Below are positions 40,655 to 48,981 of a stretch of DNA of 64,000 nt, piece after piece. Origin of the DNA: Planomicrobium sp. YIM 101495 (GTDB taxonomy: Bacteria; Bacillota; Bacilli; Bacillales_A; Planococcaceae); the NCBI RefSeq assembly GCF_009707665.1, contig NZ_WLZW01000001.1, positions 868,001-932,000 on the forward strand, given 5' to 3'. Under the pieces are notes generated by a model. That model searched no databases. It saw only the letters and a list, made by a program, of their open reading frames with translations, and was not told the DNA's origin. Made by a program: the position numbers and the translations under genes. Each line of letters begins with the position of its first letter. The first letter of the stretch is position 1.

Positions 40655-42000
40655 GATTGTTGTGCCTCCTTTTTAGTTATGAGCCATTCGGCCAATGATG
40701 CAGTCGTATAATCGCCTGCTTCAAATATTTGTGATTCTGTGAACTCGCGGAACAGTGGCAAGTTCGTCTTGACCCCAGCAATATCCGTCTGCGCGAAAAA
40801 TTCATGTGATTTGTTCAATGCTTCTTCACGACTTGCTCCTGTGATGATCACTTTCGCAATCATCGGATCGTAAAACGGTGTGACACGGTTGCCCGCTTCA
40901 TAACCTGTCTCGATGCGTGCATCCTCGCCCCAAGTGATGCGCTCGAGTAATCCTGGTGAAGGCATGAAGGTTTTTGGATCTTCGGCATAAATCCGGTATT
41001 CAATCGCGTGGTTGTCCGCTTGGATCGTTTCTTGTGGTGGAAGCGATTCTCCGCGTGCCACGTTGATTTGCCATTCGACAAGATCGAAGCCCGTAATTTC
41101 TTCCGTAACCGGATGCTCAACTTGAAGACGCGTGTTCATTTCCAGGAAATAGAAGTTACTGTCTTCGTCTAAGATGAACTCAACTGTTCCGGCGTTCGTA
41201 TATCCGACCGCTTTCGCTGCTTGAACAGCCGCTTCGCAAAGTTCCGTCCGCACGTTACCAGCGAGTGCCGGTGACGGTGCTTCTTCGATCACTTTTTGAT
41301 TGCGCCGCTGCACAGAGCAGTTGCGTTCAAATAGATGAACGACACCCCCCGATGCATCTCCGAACACTTGTACTTCGATGTGACGCGCGGTTTGAATGAA
41401 TTTCTCCAGGAACACGACATCGTCCCCGAAGTATGCTTTCGCACGGTTTTTGACGGATTCGAATTGTTGACTGAGCGCTTGCTCATTTTCACAGCGTACC
41501 ATTCCGATTCCGCCGCCGCCCGCACTTGCTTTCAGCATGACCGGATACCCGATCCGCTTGGCTTCTATGACCGCTTCTTCCAAAGAACGTACCCCTTCTT
41601 CCGTTCCTGGAACAACCGGTACGCCAGCAGCGATCATCGTCCGCCGTGCTTCAATCTTGTCGCCCATCTTCTCGATGATGTGTGAAGCTGGTCCGACAAA
41701 GATCATTCCTGCTTCTTCTACTTTCCGTGCGAAGTCCGCATTTTCGGAAAGCAGGCCGTACCCCGGATGGATTGCATCCGCATTGCGCTGTTTCGCTTGT
41801 TCGATAATTTTGTCCGCCTGTAAGTAAGACTGGACAACGGGATTCGGCCCAATAAGTACCGATTCGGTCGCTTCTGACACGTAAGGCAGTTCCCCATCCG
41901 CTTCAGAGTGTACAGCGATCGTTTCGATGCCAAGCCGGTTGCATGTCCGGATAATCCGGCGTGCGATTTCCCCTCGGTTCGCGATCAATATTTTTTTCAT
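40651..42000 (-). CDS. Biotin carboxylase subunit of acyl-CoA carboxylase
   Basis: 449-residue ATP-grasp enzyme that carboxylates biotin on the carrier protein. The N-terminal KKILIANRGEIARRI block, the ATP glycine loop KASAGGGGIGM, the ERNCSVQRRNQK stretch and FLEMNTRLQVEHPVTE are all present. Start at the ATG ending at 42000 after GGGGG; an in-frame ATG at 42063 lies in the untranslated region. First gene of the operon, directly after repeat island 3. It is probably not the fatty-acid AccC, because it has its own carrier and an MCC/PCC-type transferase. Confidence 0.93.
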   Translation of the reverse strand: MKKILIANRGEIARRIIRTCNRLGIETIAVHSEADGELPYVSEATESVLIGPNPVVQSYLQADKIIEQAKQRNADAIHPGYGLLSENADFARKVEEAGMIFVGPASHIIEKMGDKIEARRTMIAAGVPVVPGTEEGVRSLEEAVIEAKRIGYPVMLKASAGGGGIGMVRCENEQALSQQFESVKNRAKAYFGDDVVFLEKFIQTARHIEVQVFGDASGGVVHLFERNCSVQRRNQKVIEEAPSPALAGNVRTELCEAAVQAAKAVGYTNAGTVEFILDEDSNFYFLEMNTRLQVEHPVTEEITGFDLVEWQINVARGESLPPQETIQADNHAIEYRIYAEDPKTFMPSPGLLERITWGEDARIETGYEAGNRVTPFYDPMIAKVIITGASREEALNKSHEFFAQTDIAGVKTNLPLFREFTESQIFEAGDYTTASLAEWLITKKEAQQS

Positions 42001-42149
42001 ACAGGAAATACCCCCTATCATTTCTCCCCCTATAGCATATACGAAATTTGTAAGCGATTTCAACTATTCAAAGAAAATTTTATATTAGGACTGATTTTTG
42101 GAGAGTTTCTTTGAGTGATTGGGGACTGTCGGGATTGACTAAATCAGAG

Positions 42150-42300
42150 TCCGGCTGACCTCCATTCCAGAGATCGTGAGTTGGAGGCGCGGTACCGAGC
42201 CTCCTCGGTCGCTTGCGCAACCTGCGGGGTCTCAGGTTAGCTTTACCTCTCCGACACGCTCACTCTTCCATTCCGGCTCAGCTCGTTCGATAACGGGAGT
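42150..42300 (-). repeat. C element, copy 3
   Basis: Apex at 42197-42233 folds on the minus strand as GGTTGC-GCAA-GCGACC (42207-42222), a GNRA-type tetraloop. Left and right ends read GAGCTGAGCCGGAATGGA and CTCTGGAATGGAGGTCAGCC in the same orientation as copy 2. Confidence 0.8.
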
Positions 42301-42603
42301 TTTATGGAATTACAGGGAGTGGGAATATCCCTGCATAGAGTGCCTTCGTCGCTTCCTACTAGAAGGTGTCGGTTAGTATCAGTCGGGATTGATCATAACT
42401 GAGCTGGTGTTTCATGTGTTTGGAGACAAGAGATCCGCTGACAAGGGAAGACGAATAGGATTTTTGTGATTTGGATGAATCCGGTGTAGTAGCCTTCATC
42501 ACTTTCGATTAGAAAGTGTCGAAGGGTAGCGGGTGAGTTCAGGAGGCTATCCTTTTTGGATTTTACATCGACTTATCCAAGTGAAAAGAGGTTTTCTTGG
42601 CCA

Positions 42604-42700
42604 ATATCGCATTTCATCAGTTTTATATCGCACTTCACGTGTTGGATATCGCATTTCATGAGCTCCATATCGCACTTCGAGCACTTGATATCGCATTTCA
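42604..42700 (-). repeat. 21 bp phased array R4, core ATATCGCAYTTC
   Basis: Plus-strand ATATCGCA(T/C)TTC begins at 42604, 42625, 42646, 42667 and 42688, an exact 21 bp period over five units, with 8-9 variable bases after each core. The minus strand stays open in one frame as a seven-residue peptide repeat (EMRY/EVRY plus three). Confidence 0.88.
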
Positions 42701-42786
42701 CCAGATTCAATGATTTTCACACTAATCAATAACTCTTGATAAAATAAGAAAGCCCTTTTCCTTTCCACGTACTAAATAAGAACCCC

Positions 42787-42994
42787 GGCGGCCTACGCAG
42801 TCAGCCGCCCGAACATTCAACTCAACACCAACAGTAGAAAGAAATGCTTCCGATCACTCACCACCACTTCTCCCACATCCTCAGCGGAGGAGATGATTTG
42901 GACTGAGCGGAGGAAGAAGCTAAGCGTTCCTCTAGCTTAGCTTCTTCCGGGAGCCCTGTCCGAAGCGACGCAGCGGATTCCTAAGCGACACCCT
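42787..42994 (-). repeat. A element, copy 5 (single, inverted)
   Basis: Same ends as copies 1-4 in reverse orientation. Its internal hairpin is a perfect 14 bp stem, GGAAGAAGCTAAGC / GCTTAGCTTCTTCC (42912-42925 and 42935-42948), with a 9-base loop. Confidence 0.85.
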
Positions 42995-43021
42995 CACCCC
43001 ACAGCCACAACTCCACCCATA

Positions 43022-43047
43022 TAAAAAAAGAAGCCGATTGCTCGGCT
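43022..43047 (-). terminator. Terminator of the enoyl-CoA hydratase gene
   Basis: Minus-strand stem AGCCGA-GCAA-TCGGCT (43032-43047) followed by TCTTTTTTT. Confidence 0.85.
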
Positions 43048-43062
43048 CCTCCATCTCGCACT

Positions 43063-43818
43063 TCACTTTTTCCCTTTTGACAAAAAGCGATCAACCGCTT
43101 CATGGTGTGCGTCTTGTGCCCACAAGTATGCATTCGTCCGAATTTCTTCGTCCACTCGAGCCTTCAAGCCCGACTGCTCCCACTTGCGGATCGCCATCGC
43201 CTTGTATGCGCGGTGAACCTCCGGCAACGTCTTCTTCATCTGCTCCAAAAAGCGGTCGATATCTGCTTCAGACTCAATGATCTCGGTCGCCCAGCCACTC
43301 GCGTAAAGCTGATCAGCTGTATAAGGCACCGCTTCCGTCACCATCTTCATCGCTTGCGAATGTTGGATCGCATCGAACAGGTACGTGCCGCCACCCCAGC
43401 CGCTGGTCATAGCAAGACGGCCCTGGATAAAGCCGCCTTTCGCGTGAGACCAGACGAGGCGGTGATCACATGCTGTAGCAAGCTCGCAACCGCCACCGAC
43501 AGCCGTTCCATTGATGAGTGCGATAGTTGGCACCGGCAGCGTCTTAATGCCGTACAAGGCGTCTCCGACACGTTTGAGCATCGGGTATGCCTGCTCTTCC
43601 GTGCGCAGCGCGTGGAAAACGGAGAGATCCCCGCCGGAGCAAAAAGCTTGCTTGCCTGCGCCTGTAATGATGACGAGGCGAATCGTTTCGTCTTGTGCGA
43701 CCTGCTGTGTCAACAATTCCAAGCCTTCCGTCACTTCGTCGTTGATCGCGTTCCGGATTTCCGGGCGATCGATCGTAAAGGTCATTATGCCTTCTTCTAC
43801 TTTGATGTGGTAAGCCAT
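43063..43818 (-). CDS. Enoyl-CoA hydratase/isomerase family protein
   Basis: 251-residue crotonase-fold protein. The oxyanion-hole segments are visible as FCSGGDLSVFHAL (near residue 60) and INGTAVGGGCELATACDHRL (near 104). The later acidic catalytic position is less clear, so hydratase, isomerase or hydrolase activity cannot be separated. Start at the ATG ending at 43818 (MAYHIKVEEG) after an AGGGA site; an ATG five codons earlier is possible. The gene stands alone between the rpmF operon and repeat island 3, upstream of the acyl-CoA carboxylase genes, which hints at acyl-CoA catabolism. Confidence 0.85.
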   Translation of the reverse strand: MAYHIKVEEGIMTFTIDRPEIRNAINDEVTEGLELLTQQVAQDETIRLVIITGAGKQAFCSGGDLSVFHALRTEEQAYPMLKRVGDALYGIKTLPVPTIALINGTAVGGGCELATACDHRLVWSHAKGGFIQGRLAMTSGWGGGTYLFDAIQHSQAMKMVTEAVPYTADQLYASGWATEIIESEADIDRFLEQMKKTLPEVHRAYKAMAIRKWEQSGLKARVDEEIRTNAYLWAQDAHHEAVDRFLSKGKK

Positions 43819-43860
43819 TCCCTGACACTCCAATCAATTATGTATGGATTTTGGATAGAG

Positions 43861-43898
43861 AAAAAGGCTATCGAGAGCCATGGCCTCTCAATAGCCTT
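43861..43898 (-). terminator. Terminator of the yceD-rpmF operon
   Basis: Minus-strand long stem AAGGCTATTGAGAG(GCCATG)..CTCTCGATAGCCTT followed by TTTCTC (43864-43898). Confidence 0.9.
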
Positions 43899-43915
43899 CA
43901 CTAGCAAATACTGAA

Positions 43916-44089
43916 TTACTTGCTAACTACTTCTTTACCTTTGTATGTTCCGCATTCTTTGCAGACGCGGTGAGCCAATTTCATTTCGCCACAGCTTGGG
44001 CACGCTACCATACCAGGTACGGATAGCTTGAAATGTGTTCGGCGCTGTCTTTTAGCAGTTTTGGATGTTCTTCTGAACGGTACAGCCAT
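43916..44089 (-). CDS. rpmF: 50S ribosomal protein L32
   Basis: 57-residue ribosomal protein starting [19 protein letters not shown]. The zinc-binding type is present, with Cys pairs in [10 protein letters not shown] and RVCKECGTY. Start at the ATG ending at 44089, after AAGGAGGTG. Follows the yceD gene in the usual arrangement. Confidence 0.97.
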   Translation of the reverse strand: MAVPFRRTSKTAKRQRRTHFKLSVPGMVACPSCGEMKLAHRVCKECGTYKGKEVVSK

Positions 44090-44113
44090 TTGTGACACCT
44101 CCTTACGATGATT

Positions 44114-44647
44114 CTATTCATCTAGCTGATCGAAATACTTTGCTAATTCAGCAAGTCTTGGATCCGGTTTTTTTTGTGCTTCTTCTTTCTCGGCTTTCAA
44201 TTGTTCATCGGTTGAATAGGACCAGTCCTTGCCGCCTTTGATCTCAGCTTGGTCAGCCCCTTCCTTATACACCTGCATCGGAATTTCAAGCATGATGAGT
44301 TCTTCCAGGAGTGGGGTCAAGTCGATGACATCCCCTGTCACTGCATGGACGTTCTCATTTGCTCCTTCGACAGCCATTCCTGACCAGTCGTAGACTTCCA
44401 CTGTCTCGATGTCGATCGGATATTCAACGTCTTCCCAAGTCCTTGCACAAGGTAAGATCAGCGTCCCTGAAAGATGGAGCTGGCACGTCATGTTTTTCGA
44501 ACCAATTGTACATAACCCTGTCACTTGTACAGGAGAAATGCTTCGAACGTCATTGCTGCGTTCTTTTATCGAATCCAGAAGGACCGTCTCATCAATTGGC
44601 ATTCCGTCTTTTTGGTACTTTTGGAGCTGTTGGACAGCTATTTTCAA
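44114..44647 (-). CDS. DUF177 (YceD) family protein
   Basis: 177-residue conserved protein of the YceD/DUF177 family, encoded next to rpmF in many bacteria and linked to 23S rRNA accumulation. The family centre GLCTIGSKNMTCQLHLSGTLILPCARTWEDVEYPI is clear, with two of its cysteines. The tail is Lys/Glu rich. Starts at TTG (44645-44647) behind GAGGTGA. Counterpart of B. subtilis ylbN by position. Confidence 0.9.
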   Translation of the reverse strand: MKIAVQQLQKYQKDGMPIDETVLLDSIKERSNDVRSISPVQVTGLCTIGSKNMTCQLHLSGTLILPCARTWEDVEYPIDIETVEVYDWSGMAVEGANENVHAVTGDVIDLTPLLEELIMLEIPMQVYKEGADQAEIKGGKDWSYSTDEQLKAEKEEAQKKPDPRLAELAKYFDQLDE

Positions 44648-44675
44648 TGTAAATCACCTCAAGACAACAAAGTTG

Positions 44676-44704
44676 ATTATATAATGGGGAAACAGAGATG
44701 TCAA
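44676..44704 (-). promoter_or_regulatory. SigA promoter of yceD-rpmF
   Basis: Minus-strand consensus TTGACA (44699-44704), 17 bp, TATAAT (44676-44681). Confidence 0.88.
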
Positions 44705-44713
44705 GATAAAATC

Positions 44714-44743
44714 TTGTCACACCGGTACAGCAATCGCTATACT
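44714..44743 (+). promoter_or_regulatory. SigA promoter of tmcAL
   Basis: TTGTCA (44714-44719), 18 bp, TATACT (44738-44743), 31 bp ahead of the chosen start; divergent from the yceD promoter. Confidence 0.7.
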
Positions 44744-44773
44744 GAATTTAAGTTTACCAAAGGAGTGTTGATT

Positions 44774-45988
44774 TTGAAAGCTGTAGGCATCATCGTCGAA
44801 TATAACCCATTCCATAATGGACATTTGCATCATGTGCAGCAAGCGAAGGAAGTTTCTGGCGCAGACGTCGTCATCGCGGTCATGAGCGGACAATTCCTCC
44901 AGCGTGGCGAGCCGGCATTCGTCGATAAATGGAGCCGGACGAAAATGGCGCTTGCTGGCGGTGTCGATCTTGTCCTCGAACTGCCATACGTTTACGCGAC
45001 TGCACAGGCGAGTGATTTTGCAAAAGGCGCAATCGCCCTGCTCGATGCAGCCGGATGTGATTCGTTCTGCTTCGGCAGCGAGCAAGGGAGCATCATGCCG
45101 TTCTTGAATTCGCTGGAACTGCTGACCGAACAGTCGGGCGCCTACAACGACAAAATTCATGATGCGATCCAAACCGGCATCTCCTATCCGAAGGCGATGA
45201 ACATCGCCTATAACGAATTAAAAGGCGACCGGAGTGATTTTGCCGACTTAACGCTGCCGAATAATATTCTCGGCTTTCATTATATCGAAGCGGCTGCACG
45301 AATTTCTTCCTTGATGATACCAATGACGATCCAGCGCATCGGCGCAAATTATCACGATCCGATTGAAAGTGGCAATCACATTGCATCCGCGACAGGAATC
45401 CGGAAAGCCTTTTTCGAAGGTGGCGATATTGATGCGCTCAGTTCGTTCATACCTTTAGCGTCATTCACCGGACTTCAGCAATTTGCTGCAGAGCACGGGA
45501 CATTCGGAAGTTGGCAGCAATTTTATCCACAGCTCCGCTACAGCATCTTGCGGGACCGCCCGGAACATCTTGCGCGGTTCGCTGAAGTTTCGGAAGGCAT
45601 CGAAAACTTATTGTATGCTGCGGCAAAAGGTGCCCTGGATGCCGAACATTTTTTAACACGCATCAAATCAAAACGCTTTACACGCACGCGGCTGCAGCGG
45701 ATGATGACGCATATATACACCGGCTTCACGTGGGAGCAGCTGAGAAGCTTCGATGCACCTTCATACTTGCGTCTTCTCGGCATGACGCAAAACGGCCGCC
45801 ACTATTTGGGCGACCGCAAAAAATCATTAACTTTACCACTCATTAGCCGCGCTGCTGATTTGAAAGATCCGATGGGAATGATCGATCTGCACGCCAGCGC
45901 TATGTATCAGCTCGGGCTCGGCTCTGATGAAGTGAAACAAGAGTTCACGAGCCCGCCCATTTACTTCGGTGAGACGCCAGAGAGATAA
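44774..45988 (+). CDS. tmcAL: tRNA-Met cytidine acetate ligase (YlbM family)
   Basis: 404-residue nucleotidyltransferase-fold enzyme; the B. subtilis homologue makes N4-acetylcytidine at the wobble position of elongator tRNA-Met from acetate and ATP. The HxGH motif is in GIIVEYNPFHNGHLHH, and the family stretches VMSGQFLQRGEPAFVDKW and FGSEQG follow. Start at TTG (44774-44776) eight bases after AAAGGAG; the open frame extends further upstream through the promoter. Its 3' end overlaps the convergent ylbL gene by 28 bases. Confidence 0.92.
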   Translation: MKAVGIIVEYNPFHNGHLHHVQQAKEVSGADVVIAVMSGQFLQRGEPAFVDKWSRTKMALAGGVDLVLELPYVYATAQASDFAKGAIALLDAAGCDSFCFGSEQGSIMPFLNSLELLTEQSGAYNDKIHDAIQTGISYPKAMNIAYNELKGDRSDFADLTLPNNILGFHYIEAAARISSLMIPMTIQRIGANYHDPIESGNHIASATGIRKAFFEGGDIDALSSFIPLASFTGLQQFAAEHGTFGSWQQFYPQLRYSILRDRPEHLARFAEVSEGIENLLYAAAKGALDAEHFLTRIKSKRFTRTRLQRMMTHIYTGFTWEQLRSFDAPSYLRLLGMTQNGRHYLGDRKKSLTLPLISRAADLKDPMGMIDLHASAMYQLGLGSDEVKQEFTSPPIYFGETPER

Positions 45989-46983
45989 TCGAGTGCGTCA
46001 TCGATGGTTTTAACCGGGACGATCTTCATGTCCGTGCCGATTGACTCTGCAGTCGCTTTTGCGACATCGTAATTGCTGTCGGCACCGTTCGTCTCATCGT
46101 CCGGTGCGAAGAAGATGTCGATGCCGCTCCGGTCTGCTGCCATCACTTTTTGATCGATGCCACCGATCCGGCCGACTGTGCCGTCACCGGACATCGTCCC
46201 GGTTCCGGCAACGTCATAACCTTTCGTCAAATCTTCGTCCAATAATTGATTCATGATTTCCAACGTGAACATCAGTCCGGCAGAAGGTCCACCAATCGTT
46301 TCGGAGTCGATTTCGACAGGCGGATCCGTTTCGATCCGTTTGTCTTCGACGAAGGTGATACCGAGACCGCTTCGTTCAGGCTCGGTCGGCAGTGGAGCGA
46401 GTTCGATTGTGTGGCTGATTGTCCGCCCTTCACGCTCAACCTGTGCATCCACCGCTTCACCATCTCCGACACTCGCTAAGTAATCGACGAATGCCTCTTG
46501 GTTGTGCAGCTCCTCTCCATCAAGCGCGATGATCCGGTCGCCCGGATTTAAAATGCCGTCAGCTGCACTACCGTCCAGAACGTTCAAAACGAAAACACCA
46601 TTATCGATCAGTTCGAATTCTTTGCCTGCACGTTCGAATGCGACTTGCACCGCATTCACCTGGGAATCGGACATGAGCTTCAGCTGGCGGACGTTGTATT
46701 CGTCCTCGGATTCGTCCGGACTTCTGACCTGTTCAGGTGCCAGCACCTCATAGCCGTCCATGAAGCTCGCTGCTACATACAATGCCGGCGTCGCCGTCAG
46801 CATGGACACCGTCATCAAGCTCAGCGTTCCTTCATCATCTTTGTCGCTACCCTCGATCGATACGAATGGTGCGAGCTCGTATGCGCTTCCGGGTCTCGTG
46901 ATATAGGAGTCCATCTGATAGAGAGATAGGAAAAGCGCTATCAATGTCACTCCGATCAAGACGGTCCATTTTTTCCCTTTCAT
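45961..46983 (-). CDS. ylbL: PDZ and Lon-type (S16) serine protease YlbL/SepM-like
   Basis: 340 residues: N-terminal membrane anchor (about 5-24), PDZ domain (about 125-190, FVLNVLDGSAADGILNPGDRIIALDG) and S16 protease domain with the catalytic Ser234 in GGPSAGLMF and Lys279 in GGIDQKVMAA. Probably acts outside the membrane on secreted or envelope proteins; SepM in streptococci trims a pheromone. Convergent with tmcAL, overlapping it by 28 bp. Confidence 0.93.
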   Translation of the reverse strand: MKGKKWTVLIGVTLIALFLSLYQMDSYITRPGSAYELAPFVSIEGSDKDDEGTLSLMTVSMLTATPALYVAASFMDGYEVLAPEQVRSPDESEDEYNVRQLKLMSDSQVNAVQVAFERAGKEFELIDNGVFVLNVLDGSAADGILNPGDRIIALDGEELHNQEAFVDYLASVGDGEAVDAQVEREGRTISHTIELAPLPTEPERSGLGITFVEDKRIETDPPVEIDSETIGGPSAGLMFTLEIMNQLLDEDLTKGYDVAGTGTMSGDGTVGRIGGIDQKVMAADRSGIDIFFAPDDETNGADSNYDVAKATAESIGTDMKIVPVKTIDDALDYLSGVSPK

Positions 46984-47009
46984 TTATCATCGCCTCTTTC
47001 CTCACTTGA

Positions 47010-47036
47010 ACAAAAAAGCCACGTATGCACGTGGCT
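47010..47036 (-). terminator. Terminator after coaD
   Basis: Minus-strand stem AGCCACGT-GCAT-ACGTGGCT (47017-47036) with TTTTTT. Confidence 0.88.
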
Positions 47037-47039
47037 CGA

Positions 47040-48084
<1,045 letters not shown>

Positions 48085-48166
48085 ACATAGTTCGCCTCGA
48101 TTTTATAGATTTTTTTGCATGATTGCGTGCAGATGGTAAAATGGCTAATGGAAAGGTTGTGACAAG

Positions 48167-48547
48167 ATGATTCAACGATTTATCGAATTAGGCGAGGGTT
48201 ACGGCGATATATATGAACTGTCCGAATTGATCGCTTCAAACAAAGAACGTTTTCTCCATGGCTTCGTGTTCGAGGCTAAAGCACCGAACGGCACAAATGC
48301 ATTGTCCTTAAGCGCTGCCTTCAAGCCAGCGAAGGAAGGCAATTTCATGCCCATCTACATTTGCCGTGAAGGCATCCCGACAGATTCGAAACGGTTGGAA
48401 CTGTTCGAAAGTGTTGTACGGGAAACTGGTAAGACGCCGATCCGAATGGAAGTGAAACACTCCTCCGCATATGCGGATAGAGTCCATTACTTCAGCCACT
48501 TAATTGCCATTCTGCGTTTAAATCACTTTATACCGCCGATGCAATGA
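48167..48547 (+). CDS. Conserved hypothetical protein (possible DUF7147 family)
   Basis: 126 residues, no membrane segment. I recognise the N-terminus MIQRFIELGEGYGDIYEL as a short conserved Bacillales protein encoded near rsmD and ylbG, possibly DUF7147. No catalytic motif is visible. Good ribosome binding site (GAAAGG). Its stop is immediately followed by the stop of convergent ylbG. Function unknown. Confidence 0.75.
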   Translation: MIQRFIELGEGYGDIYELSELIASNKERFLHGFVFEAKAPNGTNALSLSAAFKPAKEGNFMPIYICREGIPTDSKRLELFESVVRETGKTPIRMEVKHSSAYADRVHYFSHLIAILRLNHFIPPMQ

Positions 48548-48820
48548 TCAGAGACCGATTTTGTAATCGTACTCTTTCGCTTTATCCGGCTTAGCGTTCT
48601 CATACTCGGTCTTGACATATGGACGTTGCGATTCCAATACTTTCTTGACGTAAGGCAATCTTTGCAGCTTTTCTTTCGTGCCTGGGATCGCTTCCATATC
48701 CATATATAATACTGCGTATTTCAACCGTCTCGAAATATAATGGACGTGGCCGAATTTACGCAATGCTTTTGCTTGCTTCAAATGATGCACATAGACGATG
48801 AGTCCTTGGCGATCACGCAT
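48548..48820 (-). CDS. ylbG: DUF2129 family protein YlbG
   Basis: 90-residue cytoplasmic protein beginning [36 protein letters not shown] sequence, the DUF2129 pattern, with the conserved [10 protein letters not shown] strand and the [10 protein letters not shown] segment. Function unknown. Between rsmD and ylbF in B. subtilis, and the same here apart from inserted genes. Confidence 0.88.
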   Translation of the reverse strand: MRDRQGLIVYVHHLKQAKALRKFGHVHYISRRLKYAVLYMDMEAIPGTKEKLQRLPYVKKVLESQRPYVKTEYENAKPDKAKEYDYKIGL

Positions 48821-48905
48821 AACTATCCCTCTTTTCTTAATTCCTAGAATACCATAGGAAAGAATTTTGCCGCAACCAGAGAAACCGGACGGGAAATCCT
48901 AAATG

Positions 48906-48934
48906 TTTACCAATGGATACCGAATCGTTATAAT
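48906..48934 (+). promoter_or_regulatory. SigA promoter of the glycerophosphodiesterase gene
   Basis: TTTACC (48906-48911), 17 bp, TATAAT (48929-48934), 47 bp before the start codon. Confidence 0.75.
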
Positions 48935-48981
48935 GTGAGAAAGCAATACCATCCAATCCAGTCAAGGGGGCACAACGATTC

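Larger units (their letters stand above)
42001..43020. repeat. Composite repeat island 3, inverted (C-B-B-21 bp array-A)
   Basis: 1.0 kb without a convincing gene. Read on the minus strand it has the same order as islands 1 and 2: A (42787-42994), phased array (42604-42700), B (42492-42521), then a second B (42342-42372) and C (about 42150-42300). Only one A unit is present. The stretch 42375-42490 shows GATTCATCCAAATC-like sequence also seen next to B in island 2 (minus strand here). It lies in the opposite orientation to islands 1 and 2 relative to flanking transcription. Confidence 0.8.

Noticed and set aside
42604-42700. CRISPR array
   Set aside because: Cores of about 12 bp with 8-9 bp fillers are far too short for repeat-spacer units, and no cas gene is present in the window.
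42547-42768. 73-codon minus-strand reading frame encoding a seven-residue repeat (EMRY/EVRY)
   Set aside because: The frame follows automatically from five 21 bp DNA repeats; it has no ribosome binding site and the equivalent arrays in other islands do not encode a related peptide.
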